A stretch of DNA of 64,000 nucleotides from Bubalus kerabau (taxonomy: Eukaryota > Chordata > Mammalia > Artiodactyla > Bovidae), in assembly GCF_029407905.1 (NCBI RefSeq), contig NC_073630.1, positions 32,089,001-32,153,000 on the forward strand. The letters are read 5' to 3'. The notes under the pieces were generated by a model. That model did no database searches. It had not been told where the DNA came from and saw only the letters and a list, made by a program, of their open reading frames with translations. Of this stretch, positions 44,560 to 55,359 are shown piece after piece. Every line of letters starts with the position of its first letter. Position 1 is the first letter of the stretch. The position numbers and the translations under genes were made by a program.

Positions 44560-44800
44560 CAGCTCCATCACAACAGTCTCTGCCTTCATCATCACGTGAT
44601 GTTTTCCTGTGTGTCTTTGTCTTCATGTGGCTGTCTTCTTATAGGGACACCAGCCATATTGGATTGGGGATATATTCTACTAAGTATGACATCATCTTGA
44701 CTAATTACATTTACAACAATCCTCCTTTCAAACAAGGTCAAACCCTGAGATACTTGGGTTTCTTTTTTCAGGGCACATGACTCCACCCATAAGAGTTAAG
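44560..44800 (-). mobile_element. MLT1-type (ERVL-MaLR) LTR fragment, antisense
   Basis: Order of landmarks fits antisense MLT1: agtctctgccttcatcatca, tgtctttgtcttcatgtggc, gggacaccagccatattgg, tgacatcatcttgactaatt, acatttacaacaatcctcc and a degenerate 'caaggtcaaaccctgagata'. Old solo fragment, borders approximate. The minus frame 44592-44786 is incidental. Confidence 0.65.
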
Positions 44801-44833
44801 TATTTGTGGAGTTCTATGTTGGTGTTCTAATTT

Positions 44834-45013
44834 TGCTGCTGCTAAGTCACTTCAGTCGTGTCCGACTCTGTGCGACCCCATAGACAGCAGCCTACCAGGC
44901 TCCCCCGTCCCTAGGATTCTCCAGGCAAGAACACTGGAGTGGGTTGCCATTTCCTTCTCCAATGCATGAAAGTGAAAAGTGAAAGTGAAGTCGCTCAGTC
45001 ATGTCCGACTCTA
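44834..45013 (-). mobile_element. Bov-A2 SINE, antisense, 5'-truncated
   Basis: Reversed tail gctgctgctaagtcacttca, complete second unit, gtgaaaagtgaaagtgaag linker and the start of the first unit, breaking off at atgtccgactct. Close to consensus. Confidence 0.95.
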
Positions 45014-45156
45014 AAAGATCGCAAATCCAGGGAAGTCCGTGCTCAGTGGATGAATGAGAAATAGTTAAGTGACAGAATTACTTCTTTATAAAGGAGGACT
45101 ACTAATTAAACCAATTTAGAACATGTGTTAATTTATATAGTGTTACATTATAAAAT

Positions 45157-45426
45157 CGGAGAAGGCAATGGCACCCCACTCCAGGACTCTTGCCTGGAAA
45201 ATCCCATGGGTGGAGAAGCCTGGTGCGCTGCAGTCCATGGCGTGGCAAAGAGTCGGACACAGCTGAGCAACTTCACTTTCACTTTTCACTTTCATGCATT
45301 GGAGAAGGAAATGGCAACCCACTCCAGTGTTCTTGCCTGGAGAATCCCAGGGACAGGGGAGCCTGGTGGGCTGCCGTCTATGGGGTCGCACAGAGTCGAA
45401 AACGACCGAAGCGACTTAGCAGCAGC
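45157..45426 (+). mobile_element. Full-length Bov-A2 SINE with perfect target-site duplication
   Basis: Complete dimer from ggagaaggcaatggcacccc to gcgacttagcagcagc. Flanked by an exact 12-bp direct repeat, acattataaaat, at 45145-45156 and 45427-45438. Probably recent. All frames here are SINE translations. Confidence 0.97.
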
Positions 45427-45438
45427 ACATTATAAAAT

Positions 45439-45653
45439 ATTGAACATTTATTTTCAAATCACGGAAAAATAATTTTAGATTTGGGTGGCAGATCTTTAAA
45501 AGCTTTATTACTGAATTGAGATGCCTGAGAAGAATTTCTAAACATAATTGACCTGTTGAATTTCTCTACTAGGCAATGTCTAGATAATTAAAGCTTCTAA
45601 ATTTCTGAAAGATGGGTGCCTTGCAAAATTGCACCCGTTTAGGTTGTACAGTT
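45439..45653. other. Short unique stretch
   Basis: Nothing assignable. Confidence 0.4.
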
Positions 45654-45669
45654 AAAAATAGTGTTAACA

Positions 45670-45826
45670 GAGTTCAAAAGACTGTTCTATCCGGGGAGGG
45701 AGGAGGGAGGAGGGTTCAGGATGGGGAACACGTGTATACCTGTGGCAGATTCATGTTGATATATGGCAAAACTAATACAATATTGTAAAGTTTAAAAATA
45801 AAATAAAATTTTAAAAAAATTAAAAA
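45670..45826 (+). mobile_element. Ruminant L1 3' end with a tiny 5' inversion
   Basis: The main part (about 45691-45826) is the sense 3'-UTR with gggaggaggg, ggttcaggatggggaacac and an A-rich tail. The first ~20 bp (agttcaaaagactgttctat) are the reverse complement of a 3'-UTR stretch that lies further 5', so the end is inverted and the sequence between is missing. A 16-bp direct repeat including the A-run, aaaaatagtgttaaca, flanks it at 45654-45669 and 45827-45842. Confidence 0.88.
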
Positions 45827-45842
45827 AAAAATAGTGTTAACA

Positions 45843-46392
45843 TTAAAGTACAGCCCTAGTTCTTTCATTAATGAAGTAAACACATAATTGCTACTTTAGC
45901 TTCTACATTTGTAAACTAGAGACTCTCAAATTGACTTCAGATATTTATTGTAAGTCTGAAGATAACAAATACTATACATAGTAAGATAAATTTTCATAAA
46001 TGATTAGTAGTACAATTCAGTTCATTTACCCCAGCCGCCCCAAGAGAAGTCCTGTTAGACAAGCAAGGGAGAAGTCTGAAAGGACCACACAGTGCCATTC
46101 CCAGCCCTCACCTCCTGGCATTTCCACTGCTCCCAAAACACTATTCCAGTGGTTTCAGCCATTGAAATTCTATTTGAAAAGAGGGGATTGTCTCTCTATT
46201 CCTTTCTCTTAAAGGTACAAACATCAAATGTTTAAAAGTGGACCTACCCAGGGGAGTGAGGCTGGAGCTGCCCACGCCACCTTGCCCCCTCCAGGGGAGA
46301 ACTGTCTCAGGCCGGAGGATGAAGCAAGCAGTGGGGAGAAGCCAGGAGAGAGCGGAGTCCTAGTGGGGTCAGCTGAACGTCTGCATCGAGGC
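45843..46392. other. Unique DNA including an unrecognised GC-rich block
   Basis: The part 46225-46392 is markedly GC-richer than its surroundings, with CpGs (cacgcc, ggccgg, agcggag, gaacgtc, atcgagg) and cccctccagggg dyad symmetry. I do not recognise the family. It directly abuts an L1/ART2 tail and may be an unusual 5' extension of that element. Confidence 0.35.
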
Positions 46393-46572
46393 TGATTCAT
46401 GTCAATGTACGGCAAAAACCTGGAAAATCCATCGATAGCTGAGCCGGGTGGGCTGCCGTCTATGGGGTCACACAGAGTCGGACACAACTGAAGCGACTTA
46501 GCAGCAGCAGCAGCATGGCATAAACCACTGCAGCAGCGTAAAGCAATTAGCCCCCAATTATAATAAATAATT
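46393..46572 (+). mobile_element. L1/ART2-type 3' end, split by a Bov-A2 fragment
   Basis: Left part gctgattcatgtcaatgtac ggcaaaaacc is consecutive with the right part accactgcagcagcgtaaag and caattagcccccaattata. The Bov-A2 piece separates them. The A-rich tail ends near 46572. Confidence 0.8.
46420..46513 (+). mobile_element. Bov-A2 SINE 3' fragment
   Basis: Only the end of the second unit: ggtgggctgccgtctatgg, cacacagagtcggacacaac, gcgacttagcagcagcag. The borders show a weak ggcaaaaacc/ggcataaacc similarity that could be its target-site duplication. Confidence 0.85.
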
Positions 46573-46616
46573 TTTAAAAAGGGACCTTTTGGGGGGGGGC
46601 AGTGGGGAAAAGACTT

Positions 46617-47055
46617 TAAGAGTTATTGTATGCAAATATTTTCTCCCATTTTGAGGATTGTCTTCTCACCTTGTTTATGGTTTCCCTTGCTGTGCAAAAG
46701 CTTTCAAGTTTCATTATGTCCCATTTGTTTATTTTTGCTTTTCTTTTTTATTACTTTCAGACGTGGGTCAAAAAAGATCTTGCTCTGACTTATGTCACAG
46801 TGTTTTCCTTATGTTTTCCTCTGAGTTTTGTGGTGGTTGACCTTACATTTAGGCCTTTAATCCATTTTGAATTTATTTGTGTTTATTGTGTTAGGGAGTG
46901 TTCTAATTTCATTCTTCTACATGGAGCTGTCCAGTTTCCCAGCACCACTTATTGAAGAGGCTGTTCTTTCTCTATTGTGTATTCTTGCTTCCTTTGTCAT
47001 GGATTAATTGACCATAGGTGTGTGGTTTTATTTCTGGGCTTTCTACCTAAATTAA
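46617..47055 (-). mobile_element. Old L1 ORF2 fragment, antisense
   Basis: Antisense L1 landmarks: tattttctcccattttgagg, ttgctgtgcaaaagctttca, tttaatccattttgaattta, ttcccagcaccacttattga. The frames at 46626-46955 are translations of the wrong strand. Confidence 0.85.
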
Positions 47056-47740
47056 TTTTTTAGTGAGGCATGAGACAAAACTTATGGTTCTTGTTTTACA
47101 CAGAGACATTCAGGGTTTCTAACACCATATGTTGAAAAGAGCATCTTTTTGCAATTAAATTATTTGGGGTGAAAGTCAACTGACCACATGTATGTGGATC
47201 TACCTCTAGACTCTGTATCATGTTCCATTGATTTCTTCGTCTTTCCAGTGGCCAATACCACACAGTCTGGTTTATTGTAACTTTAAGCCTCTAAACAGTT
47301 TGTGTGGCTCAGTTGCTCAGTCCTGTCAGACTCTTTGAGGCCCCATGGACTGTAAGCTGCCAGGCTCCTCTACCCATGGAATTTTCCAAGCAAGAATGCT
47401 GGAGTGGGGTACCATTTCCTACTCCAGGGGATCTTCCTGACTCAGAGATGGAACCCTCATCTCTTGCATCTCCTGCATTGGCAGGCAGATTCTTTACTAC
47501 TAGCACTATCTGGGAAGACCTCTAAACAGTATAATTCACCCATTTTTTTGTCCTTTTTCAAAATTACTTCAGCTATTTGTGTTCTTTTGCATTTCCATGT
47601 AAAACTTTGACTCAAATTGTCATTTTCTTAACAGGAAAGAAAATGGCCTAATGATTGAGACGGTATTGGATTCACAGATAATTTGGGGAAAAAAGGGCAT
47701 CTTAGCATTATTGAGTGTTCCATATTTCCTCTTATTCCCT
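47056..47740 (-). mobile_element. Second old L1 ORF2 fragment, antisense, split by Bov-tA
   Basis: A more diverged L1 repeating part of the previous fragment's ORF2 region (taacaccatatgttgaaaag, atcatgttccattgatttct), so it is a separate insertion or a duplication. It continues after the SINE with ttacttcagctatttgtgt and gcatcttagcattattgagt. Confidence 0.65.
47300..47518 (-). mobile_element. Bov-tA SINE, antisense, in old L1
   Basis: Reversed body from gtggctcagttgctcagtcc to the reversed head actagcactatctgggaag. An exact 12-bp direct repeat, cctctaaacagt, at 47288-47299 and 47519-47530 defines the insertion precisely. Confidence 0.95.
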
Positions 47741-47969
47741 ATTATTTCCTTAATAGCATTTTGTCTTATTTTCAGGTTTGGATAATTATGGCTAATGCTG
47801 CCATAAACATTCTTACATAGTTAATTTTTCTTTTTAATATAAATCTAGAAACATCAGTTAATTCTATTTGATTAGTATTTAATTCAAATCTTCTATTTAC
47901 TTATTTTTTGTCTGTTTATTCTAATAATAACCGGTAGAAATTAAAATCTGTATCATTGTGGATTTTTCT
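47741..47969. other. AT-rich DNA, possibly old L1
   Basis: aattatggctaatgctgcca and cataaacattcttacatag near 47785 hint at further degraded L1. No firm assignment. Confidence 0.35.
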
Positions 47970-47979
47970 GTTTTTCTTT

Positions 47980-48366
47980 CAGTTCAGTTCAGTTCACTCA
48001 GTCGTGTCTGACTCTTTGTGACCCCATGAATTGCAGCACGCCAGGCCTCCCTGTCCATCACCAGCTCCCAGAGTTCACCCAAACTCACGTCCATCGAGTC
48101 AGTGATGCCATCCAGCCATCTCATCCTCTGTCATCCCCTTCTCCTCCTGCCCCCAATCCCTCCCAGCATCAGTCTTTTCCAATGAGTCAACTCTTTGCAT
48201 GAAGTGGCCAAAGTATTGGAGTTTCAGCTTTAGCATCAGTCCTTCCAAAGAACACCCAGGACTGATCTCCTTCACAATGGACTGGTTGGATCTCCTTGCA
48301 GTCCAAGGGACTCTCAAGAGTCTTCTCCAACACCACAGTTCAAAAGCATCAATTCTTCGGCGCTCA
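47980..48366 (-). mobile_element. BovB LINE 3' end, antisense
   Basis: Reversed tail (agttcagttcagttcactca) through tcatcctctgtcatcccctt and ccttccaaagaacacccagg to aattcttcggcgctca. Flanked by a 10-bp direct repeat, gtttttcttt, at 47970-47979 and 48367-48376. Confidence 0.95.
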
Positions 48367-48629
48367 GTTTTTCTTTAGTTCTTTAAAATTTTTGTTCTAT
48401 GTACTTTGAAAAATGGTGTTTAGATGTATGCACACTTAGGAGTCTTATGTCTTATGTCAGTTATTAATTAGAAAATGATTGTTTGTGATTATATTTGATT
48501 TATTTTCTAATTATCTGATATAAATATAGGCATCTCACCTTTTATAAGTTTATTGTTTTTATGGTAAATCTTTGTATATCATCTTAATTTATTTGGTGGT
48601 ATCCTTAAATTTTAAGTGTCTCTTTTGTC

Positions 48630-48765
48630 CTTGTGGGCCAGTGGCTAAGACTGTGTCCTCAGTGCAAGGGGCCTGGGGTCAATCCCTGGTCAAGGAATTG
48701 GATCCTTCATGCCACAGTCAAGATCCAGCACAGCCAAATAAATAAATTTTAAAAAGATATTAAAT
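48630..48765 (+). mobile_element. tRNA-Glu-derived SINE (CHR type)
   Basis: gggccagtggctaagactgt, then the B-box-like ggtcaatccctggtcaagga and an (aaat)n tail near 48739. No Bov-A body follows. Confidence 0.8.
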
Positions 48766-48774
48766 AAAAATCTG

Positions 48775-49800
48775 CACTGTTTTAGAAAAACAAATTAAAG
48801 TATCTCTTTCGTAAATATTCTTTGCATTTGTCTGTTATTCATTTTTCCCTTGTTCTTTCTTCTTTGGATTAGTTGAGCATTTTCTTTGAGGATTTAGTTG
48901 AGTATTGCCTTTCTAAGTGTATCTCTTTGTATTATTTTTGGTGACTTTTCTATAAATTGCACTCTGAATTACAATTTATCACAATATTATATTTTAATAA
49001 TATTATAATATCAAATGTTTGATATAAGAAACTTAAGACAGCAGAACTATATTTCCCTTTCACAGCCTTCCATTTTTATGTTGCTATTGTCATTTACTCT
49101 ATTTCTCTACATCTTATATACTCCATATGCTTTGTTAGGTTCGCTTTATATAGGCAGTTGAGTTTTAAAAGAAAATTAGTAAAAGAATATTTATTATTAT
49201 TTCTCATGATCTTCCTTTTTTCTAATAAATCCAGTTTTCCATCTGGTATCATTTTATTTTACCTAAAGAACATCTTTAGCATTTTTATTTTATCATGTAT
49301 CTATGCTGGTGACAATTTTCCTCAGCTTTCATGTGAATGCTGAAAATTCCTTATTTCACATTAATTTTTTGAAGGTTTTTTTTTTTTTCAGGGTAAAAAT
49401 CTGATGCTGATAGGTTCTATTTTTCCTGCGTTTTAAATATGCCATTTACATTTTTTTATGCTCTCTATTATTTCTGATTAGATGTCAGTTATAATTCTGA
49501 TATGTTTCCCTTTATTTCATTTGTCCTTTCCTTTTGACTGCTCTTAAGACTTATTTCTTCAGCTTTTATTTTTAGCAATTTGACTACTGTGTGTGAAGGT
49601 GGGGTCTTCTTTATGGCTTATCTAGATACTTTGCTCCTTGGGATGGTATTTTTACCAAATGTGAAACATTTTGACCTATATTTATTAAAATACATTTTTT
49701 ACATCATTATGTTTCTTCTCAACTCTAGGAACCAATTATACAAACGTTAGACAATAGATGTACATTACCTCATGAGTAATAAATTGAGCCTTTGTTTCCT
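48775..49800 (-). mobile_element. Old L1 5' region, antisense
   Basis: Matches the antisense 5' part of old L1M-type elements: gcactctgaattacaattta, ctatgctggtgacaattttc, ctcagctttcatgtgaatgc, tctctattatttctgattag and gactgctcttaagacttatt. Diverged, with no coding remnant readable. Confidence 0.65.
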
Positions 49801-50881
49801 CTATGGTAAGCATTTGCTGAAAAATCTGGTTAGTTCCCTTGGACTTTTGGATTCTTGCCCATGTGTGCATAATCTACAGTTGAAGACACGGATTAGAAGA
49901 AAACCTATACTTACATTTTGGAGCTCTTTCCTCTGTAACTCCATTGTATCCAGATGATCCTTCTTTAATTTCTAACTGCTTTTGCAATTGCAAATATCTC
50001 CTGTTACTTCTATGGCCAATAAAACTGGCTTTCTGTTTAAGTTCTAGCTGATTCATTTATCTGTGTTGTGAAATGCCCTTTCAACCTACATATCATTCAT
50101 TACAGTTTTCTTCTTTTAAGGGTTAAACAGAACACAGTTTCTGCCAGATTTTGATACCTTCAAAGAGTTGTTTTTTATATTTTGTCCAGAGTTTATAATT
50201 ATTATTTGTGGGAGAATTAGTCTAATAAATGCTTTCCCACCATTATCAAAAACAGATCCTCTGGGCCAGTGATTTATAAACCTGCTCCTCTGAATCATAA
50301 GGATTCAGAGAGGATATACCACCATCTGGTAAGAGGTGTTCTGCTACCCTCCATCTATATTTGTGGATCTTTAAATTATCTATTTACATATTGATCTTTC
50401 TCTTAATGTTTTACTAGAAGAAAATATTCTACTATTTGATAGTCATGTTTCCAGTCTCATATTAGTTTCCAGGAAACAAAATTATGTTTTTAAATCTAAT
50501 TTTTGTTTTAATTGTGTATGCTTACAAAGATTATTGTATACCAGAATCTTTGGGGATGTTGTTCATTCACTCCTGGGTTATCCAGAAATGTTTCTGATTC
50601 ATGTTTGGTTCTAAATGCTTGAACCTTATTAGAATATCTTGGAGCTATCAAAGTCAATGGTAACAATGCACACTGGGTTTGGGGAGTGGTGATGAGTGTC
50701 CTTCAGATTGTGGAAGGACTCTCTTAACCAGTTTAAATGCTCAATATATGTACATCAATGCATCAAATATTTACGTGAGAACTGTTTTAGTTTTTATTTT
50801 CTTAATGATGTTGTTTTTAAGGTTTAGTAATAATGGTCAATCTTTTTCTGTTGATTTAAAAATTCAAAACTAGCTCCTGGT
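49801..50881. other. AT-rich DNA, unassigned
   Basis: About 1.1 kb with no confident family. The first ~250 bp may continue the old L1. A short dyad, cctctgaatcataaggattcagagagg (26-27 bases), occurs at about 50287-50313. Frames here lack domains. Confidence 0.35.
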
Positions 50882-50895
50882 TAACCATAACAAAA

Positions 50896-51063
50896 ACACA
50901 AGAGATGCAGCTTTGATCCCTAGATCAAGAAGCTCTCCTGGAGGAGAAATGGGCAACCCGCTCCAGTATTCTTGCCGGGAAAATCTTACGGACAAAGGAG
51001 CCTGGCAAGCTAGAGTCCGTAGGGTCACAAAGTGTCGTACACTATTGAGACTGAGCAGGCAGG
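50896..51063 (+). mobile_element. Bov-tA SINE with target-site duplication
   Basis: The head is truncated to about cacaagagatgcagctttga. The body follows (gggcaacccgctccagtatt ... acaaaggagcctggcaagc) and ends near attgagactgagcag. An exact 14-bp direct repeat, taaccataacaaaa, lies at 50882-50895 and 51064-51077. Confidence 0.93.
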
Positions 51064-51119
51064 TAACCATAACAAAATATTTATCTGATCGTAAAAAATT
51101 GAAATCTAACTACAAGCGC

Positions 51120-51200
51120 TTGTCACAAGTTGTTTTATAATGTTTTACTAATGCAACATCATAAATCAATTATACTTCAGTAAAGAAGAAAACAAATTTT
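51120..51200 (+). mobile_element. L1 3' terminal fragment, sense
   Basis: aatgcaacatcataaatcaa, ttatacttcagtaaagaag and an A-rich tail match the very end of the old L1 3'-UTR. Confidence 0.65.
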
Positions 51201-51342
51201 AAGAATGAGTGATTGAAAGGATTCCTCAATTTTTTACTGCTCCTAAAATAGTGCCCTTGTTCAGAGAAAATACAAATGTAAAATTCAGTTAAAATGTTTG
51301 CTTATTCATTTACAGTCATGACTATGAACCACACTGCGTAAT

Positions 51343-51460
51343 TCATTTGTATATGTGTACCAGATACACGGCATTTCGTGAAGTCATCTCATACCATCAG
51401 CTCATTTGTATATGTGTACCAGATACATGGCATTTTGTGAAGTCATCTCATACCATCAGC
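51343..51460. repeat. 59-bp tandem duplication
   Basis: Unit one, 51343-51401, and unit two, 51402-51460, are identical except at two positions. Unit one has acacgg and ttcgtg where unit two has acatgg and tttgtg, so both differences are CpG to TpG. Confidence 0.95.
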
Positions 51461-52179
51461 AAAAGTCAGTGTAATAAAATGACATCCTATAATTGAGATG
51501 GGAACTGGAGAAAGGAGAAAACCTTTATGTAGAGACACGTGTTTTATAATCTCTTTACTGTAATATTGATCAGTATACTATTAATTTTATGAATAATTTT
51601 GCAACCTTTATTTCTAATATTGTAATAAAGTTGTTATAGTCATTCACCAACAATTATTGAGGCAATAAATTAAGAACTGAATAAGAAACAGTCCTAGACT
51701 GGTGGCGTCAATAATGTCCTAATGTTGTAAAGTGATAAACTCAATGTCCTAAGGAGATAATCTTAACAGAATGCGGTTACTGTTATAACAGATGCGTGTG
51801 CCTCATGCTGTGGTAACATTACGTCTGCACAGATAATACACTCTGAAATACTTTTGTTGTGTAGTATTTTATACATGTAGAAAATTATAGAGACTAAATA
51901 TTACCAACACAGTGTAGATTTATTTATTAGAAATTCCTAAAATTCCAAGTCAAAAAATTTTAATAAAGTCTTATAATAAATTTGAACTCCATTTTGTACC
52001 CCCCTTTCCTTTAAAATAAACCGTCTAGAGAAGTTTTATTAATTCTTTATATGTTTTTGAAACTTTGACTATCTATGTTTATATCTAGGAAAAACATGTA
52101 TCATGGCCTGGCATTTTTCAAAATGTTCACAATCTATTTTATCATTCAACATTATCTTTGAGAGATTAATCTGACATAA
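51461..52179. other. Unique AT-rich DNA
   Basis: Nothing assignable. Confidence 0.45.
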
Positions 52180-52700
52180 AGTCTATTCATTTTCATGGCT
52201 GAAAACACACCTGGTTACTTGAATATACCATTATTACTGATCAGTTTTCAAGTTGATGAATATCGATTTGCTTCCAACTTTGTGCAATTACAAACAAGGC
52301 CACTATGAACATTCTTGCTTGTTTCTTTGTCTATAGTTTTGAGTAAAACTATCCCTAGGGTATTTATTGAAGTGTAGAATTGCTGCATCTTAAGAGGAGA
52401 AAATTCTCAGTTTTACCAGATATTGCAAAAATCAAGTCTCCAAAATCTGTTGTAAGAATTTTCACTTCCACTCAGTATTAAACTATGATTTTTCCTACAT
52501 TTTTAACAATATCCGGTATTGTCAGACTTTTAAATCTATTGGGCATCATGCTGCTTAATGTGAATTTTCTCTTTACTAATGAGGTTGGTTGATATATTTA
52601 TTAATCCTTTAGGGTTCTTCTCCTGTAAATTGTCAGTTTACGCTCTTAGATCACTTTAAAACAAATTATTTGGGCATTTTTTTATTTGTAGTTTTATGTT
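52180..52700 (-). mobile_element. Old L1 ORF2 fragment, antisense
   Basis: Antisense old L1: tttgcttccaactttgtgca, attacaaacaaggccacta, tgaacattcttgcttgtttc, tattgtcagacttttaaatc, tttactaatgaggttggttg. Very diverged. Confidence 0.7.
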
Positions 52701-54004
52701 TCTTAAGTCAGTCTCACTATCAGGATTGAAAACAATGATAGCACATGTGGAGAAAATTGTATTCAAACCATTATCTGTAGAACATGAGTAGGTCTTCAAA
52801 GTCCCACCTACACTTTCCCTTTTAAAGTGAAATTACATGAACAGATGTGTGCACGCACACACACGCATAGATGCAGAAACTTCTTGGATCACACCTTAGG
52901 ACATAGGCATCTCTATAGAAATAAGAGATTTGTTCATTTATACACTCTGATGATCCGGAAAGGAAACAAATACATCTGGATTTTCCATATGAAAGAAACA
53001 GATTAATCAGGAACAGTACTAGGGAGGAGAGACTTTAGGTGATGGTACTCTAGTCTAGGGGTGTACAAACCCAGACAGAAATTTGAAATAATCACTTTGC
53101 CTTTGTTGTCCGTCCATCTCTCTCTCTGGTCTTCTGCAGTTTGAAGCCTTTTGGCATCTCATCTTTTCTGCTCTATGATGTCTCAGTTTTCTGCTCCACT
53201 CCAGTGAGCACTGAGATATATTGCTGTAGGTGTCAAGAGAATAACAATGTGATTCACACTAATTGAGAGTTACTGATTACATTCCAAGATGGTTTATGTG
53301 TAAGAGGCTGTCAACGGCTAACTGATAAAATTTAAAGAAGGACAGGATATGCATGAAATGAAATAGTGCTGGGCTCTAAGCTAGCACAAAGTATCATGTG
53401 TTTTAATTTTTAGCTCTCAGAGTACTTGTGAAAGAGATATAAATATACATACTCTTTCCACAATGTAGAAGCAAATTTAGGACATATGTGGTAGGAGGTT
53501 GGCAGTGGGAATCTGTCTTCTGCCCATCAATTATATTACTAGGATAGGCTACATAAAAGACCTCTTTCTTGCTCCGATGCATGTTGGTACCATATGTCTT
53601 TCTGGTCCTCAAGGAGAGAATCTATCTCATTCTCTCAAGTCACTAAATTCGTTCCTATTGTCTACCAGGATAAGAAGGAGCAAAAATTTGACACAACCTT
53701 TGGAAATTGCATTGACTGTGTTGTACACCAATAAAAACTTTTACAAATTAGAAATTATTTAAGAGAAAGAAATTATTTTCAAAATATTAACCATATCAGA
53801 TATGATCACAGATTGAAACAGTAACTAAATAAAATACAGAGTTTGAATTGTGTAGCAAGCTATCTATAAGAGTAAAAATGGCCAGATCAAATATTGACTA
53901 AATTGTAAAGTCAGCTTGTCCTCGAAGCTTCCTTAAAAATCCTTTTTTATATATTTACCAATGTCTCTTTGAAGCTACTCAATTTTATTAACCTGAATCA
54001 ACTT
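52701..54004. other. Unique DNA
   Basis: About 1.3 kb without assignable repeat or gene. A short cacacacacgca tract lies near 52853. The plus frame 53499-53762 and minus frame 53403-53612 show no domain. Confidence 0.4.
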
Positions 54005-54115
54005 GATTTAATAGAATGTTATTGGGTTGCTTACTCTGTACGACATTCTGTGTTAGGCATTGTGGAGTATAAAAAAGAAGGCACACAGTTTCTTCCTTAA
54101 GTTGCTTGCAGCCAT
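54005..54115 (-). mobile_element. L2 LINE 3' end, antisense
   Basis: ttattgggttgcttactctg, attctgtgttaggcattgtg and a degenerate 'gagtataaaaaagaaggcac' then 'ccttaagttgcttgca' match the antisense L2 3' end order. Confidence 0.6.
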
Positions 54116-54522
54116 GCAGATGGGAAGGTGACATGAAGTTGGTGGTGGTGTGAAACAACATGAGGTAATCGGGCCTCTAGTAAACCGGAAGCAGAGGCAA
54201 CCACGCAACAGGGTAAACCAGCGAGCTCCAACTGATTATTGCCATTCAGGAACATAGGCACACGGTTGTCAGATTTAGTAATTTTTTTTTCCCTCCAGAG
54301 CATTTTTATGTGAACTATGATTTTTAATCAGTGACACTTTTTAAAATTAAATGCTAATAAATACTGCAAGTTGAGTATGGCATACACAGTGAAAAAAATT
54401 TAAAATCTTAACTATAAAGTGGATGTCCTGGAATATTCAGCCCATTTCAATGAAAATAATTAATCAATCTTCTTCCAAGCACTACCATTCAATTGAAAAT
54501 GACTCATGATATCCAGGTTACC
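54116..54522. other. Unique DNA
   Basis: Unassigned sequence upstream of the LTR, with some CpG (taatcggg, aaccgg, cacgca, gcgagc) near 54165-54222. Confidence 0.35.
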
Positions 54523-54527
54523 AGATC

Positions 54528-54854
54528 TGCTATGGATTGAATTTGTTTTCCCAAAATCCATATATTTAAACTTTAATCCTCAGTGCTAAGGTGTTTGGAA
54601 GTGGGAATTAGTTCACGCAGGAAGGGTCCTCATGAATGAAGTCAATGTCCTTATAAAAGAGACATGAGAGAAATGATTCCTCAGCTACATGAGGCTATGG
54701 TGAAAATATGACCATCTGAAGACTGAAGTGGGAGTTTTCACAATGAAGAGTGCTGAACTCTTGGACTTCTAGATTTCAGAACTTTGAGAACATAAATTTC
54801 TATTGTCTCAGTCACCCAGTTTATGATATTCTGTTATGGCAGCCCAAGCTGACA
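54528..54854 (+). mobile_element. Solo MLT1/MaLR-type LTR, sense
   Basis: Starts tgctatggattgaattt and passes through cataaatttctattgtctca and cacccagtttatgatattct to gcagcccaagctgaca. The family-typical body includes atgaatgaagtcaatgtcct and tataaaagagacatgag. A 5-bp agatc at 54523-54527 recurs at 54856-54860, one base beyond the end, fitting a solo LTR. The polyadenylation signal is worn (acataaat). No internal coding region is present. Confidence 0.75.
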
Positions 54855-55359
54855 AAGATCCAAAACAAAATAGCATTTTTTTCCTATTTCCATCTTACAT
54901 TTTACTCCCCATAATTTGCCAAACATTCCTTCCTTGTGGTGACATGTTTCTTACCTTCCCTACCAATACATTTGCAACACCTTCCCAGTCTCCTCTGTAC
55001 CATCATTGTGAATGATGTTCAGACGTGGGTGTTACTTACTTTTGTATCTCCAGTGTAGATCGTTCATTTGTGCCTCACATCCATAGATTCAGCTGGATGT
55101 CTCATAGGTATTTTGCCCAGAATCTACTCTTGATTTTTTTTTTCCTAATCTTATTTCTTCTTGACTCACTTTCATTGCAGCAAATTGTGTCAGTTACTTA
55201 ATCTACTCATTTCCTCAAGATATAAACCTATTCATCACTGATATTTTCCCCTCAAAGGTATCTATTTCTCTCTGTATTTCCTGTGGCCACATGATCCCTG
55301 TCTACCATCATCTTTTCCCTCTCAACATGCTTCCTTGAATGAATGTTTGCTTACTCTCA
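54855..55359. other. Unique DNA
   Basis: Nothing firm. The second half may belong to the L2 fragment that follows. Confidence 0.35.

Noticed and set aside
50287..50313. Short dyad at the right of an unassigned block as a terminator or hairpin RNA
   Set aside because: A single short imperfect palindrome in AT-rich mammalian DNA, with no transcript evidence.
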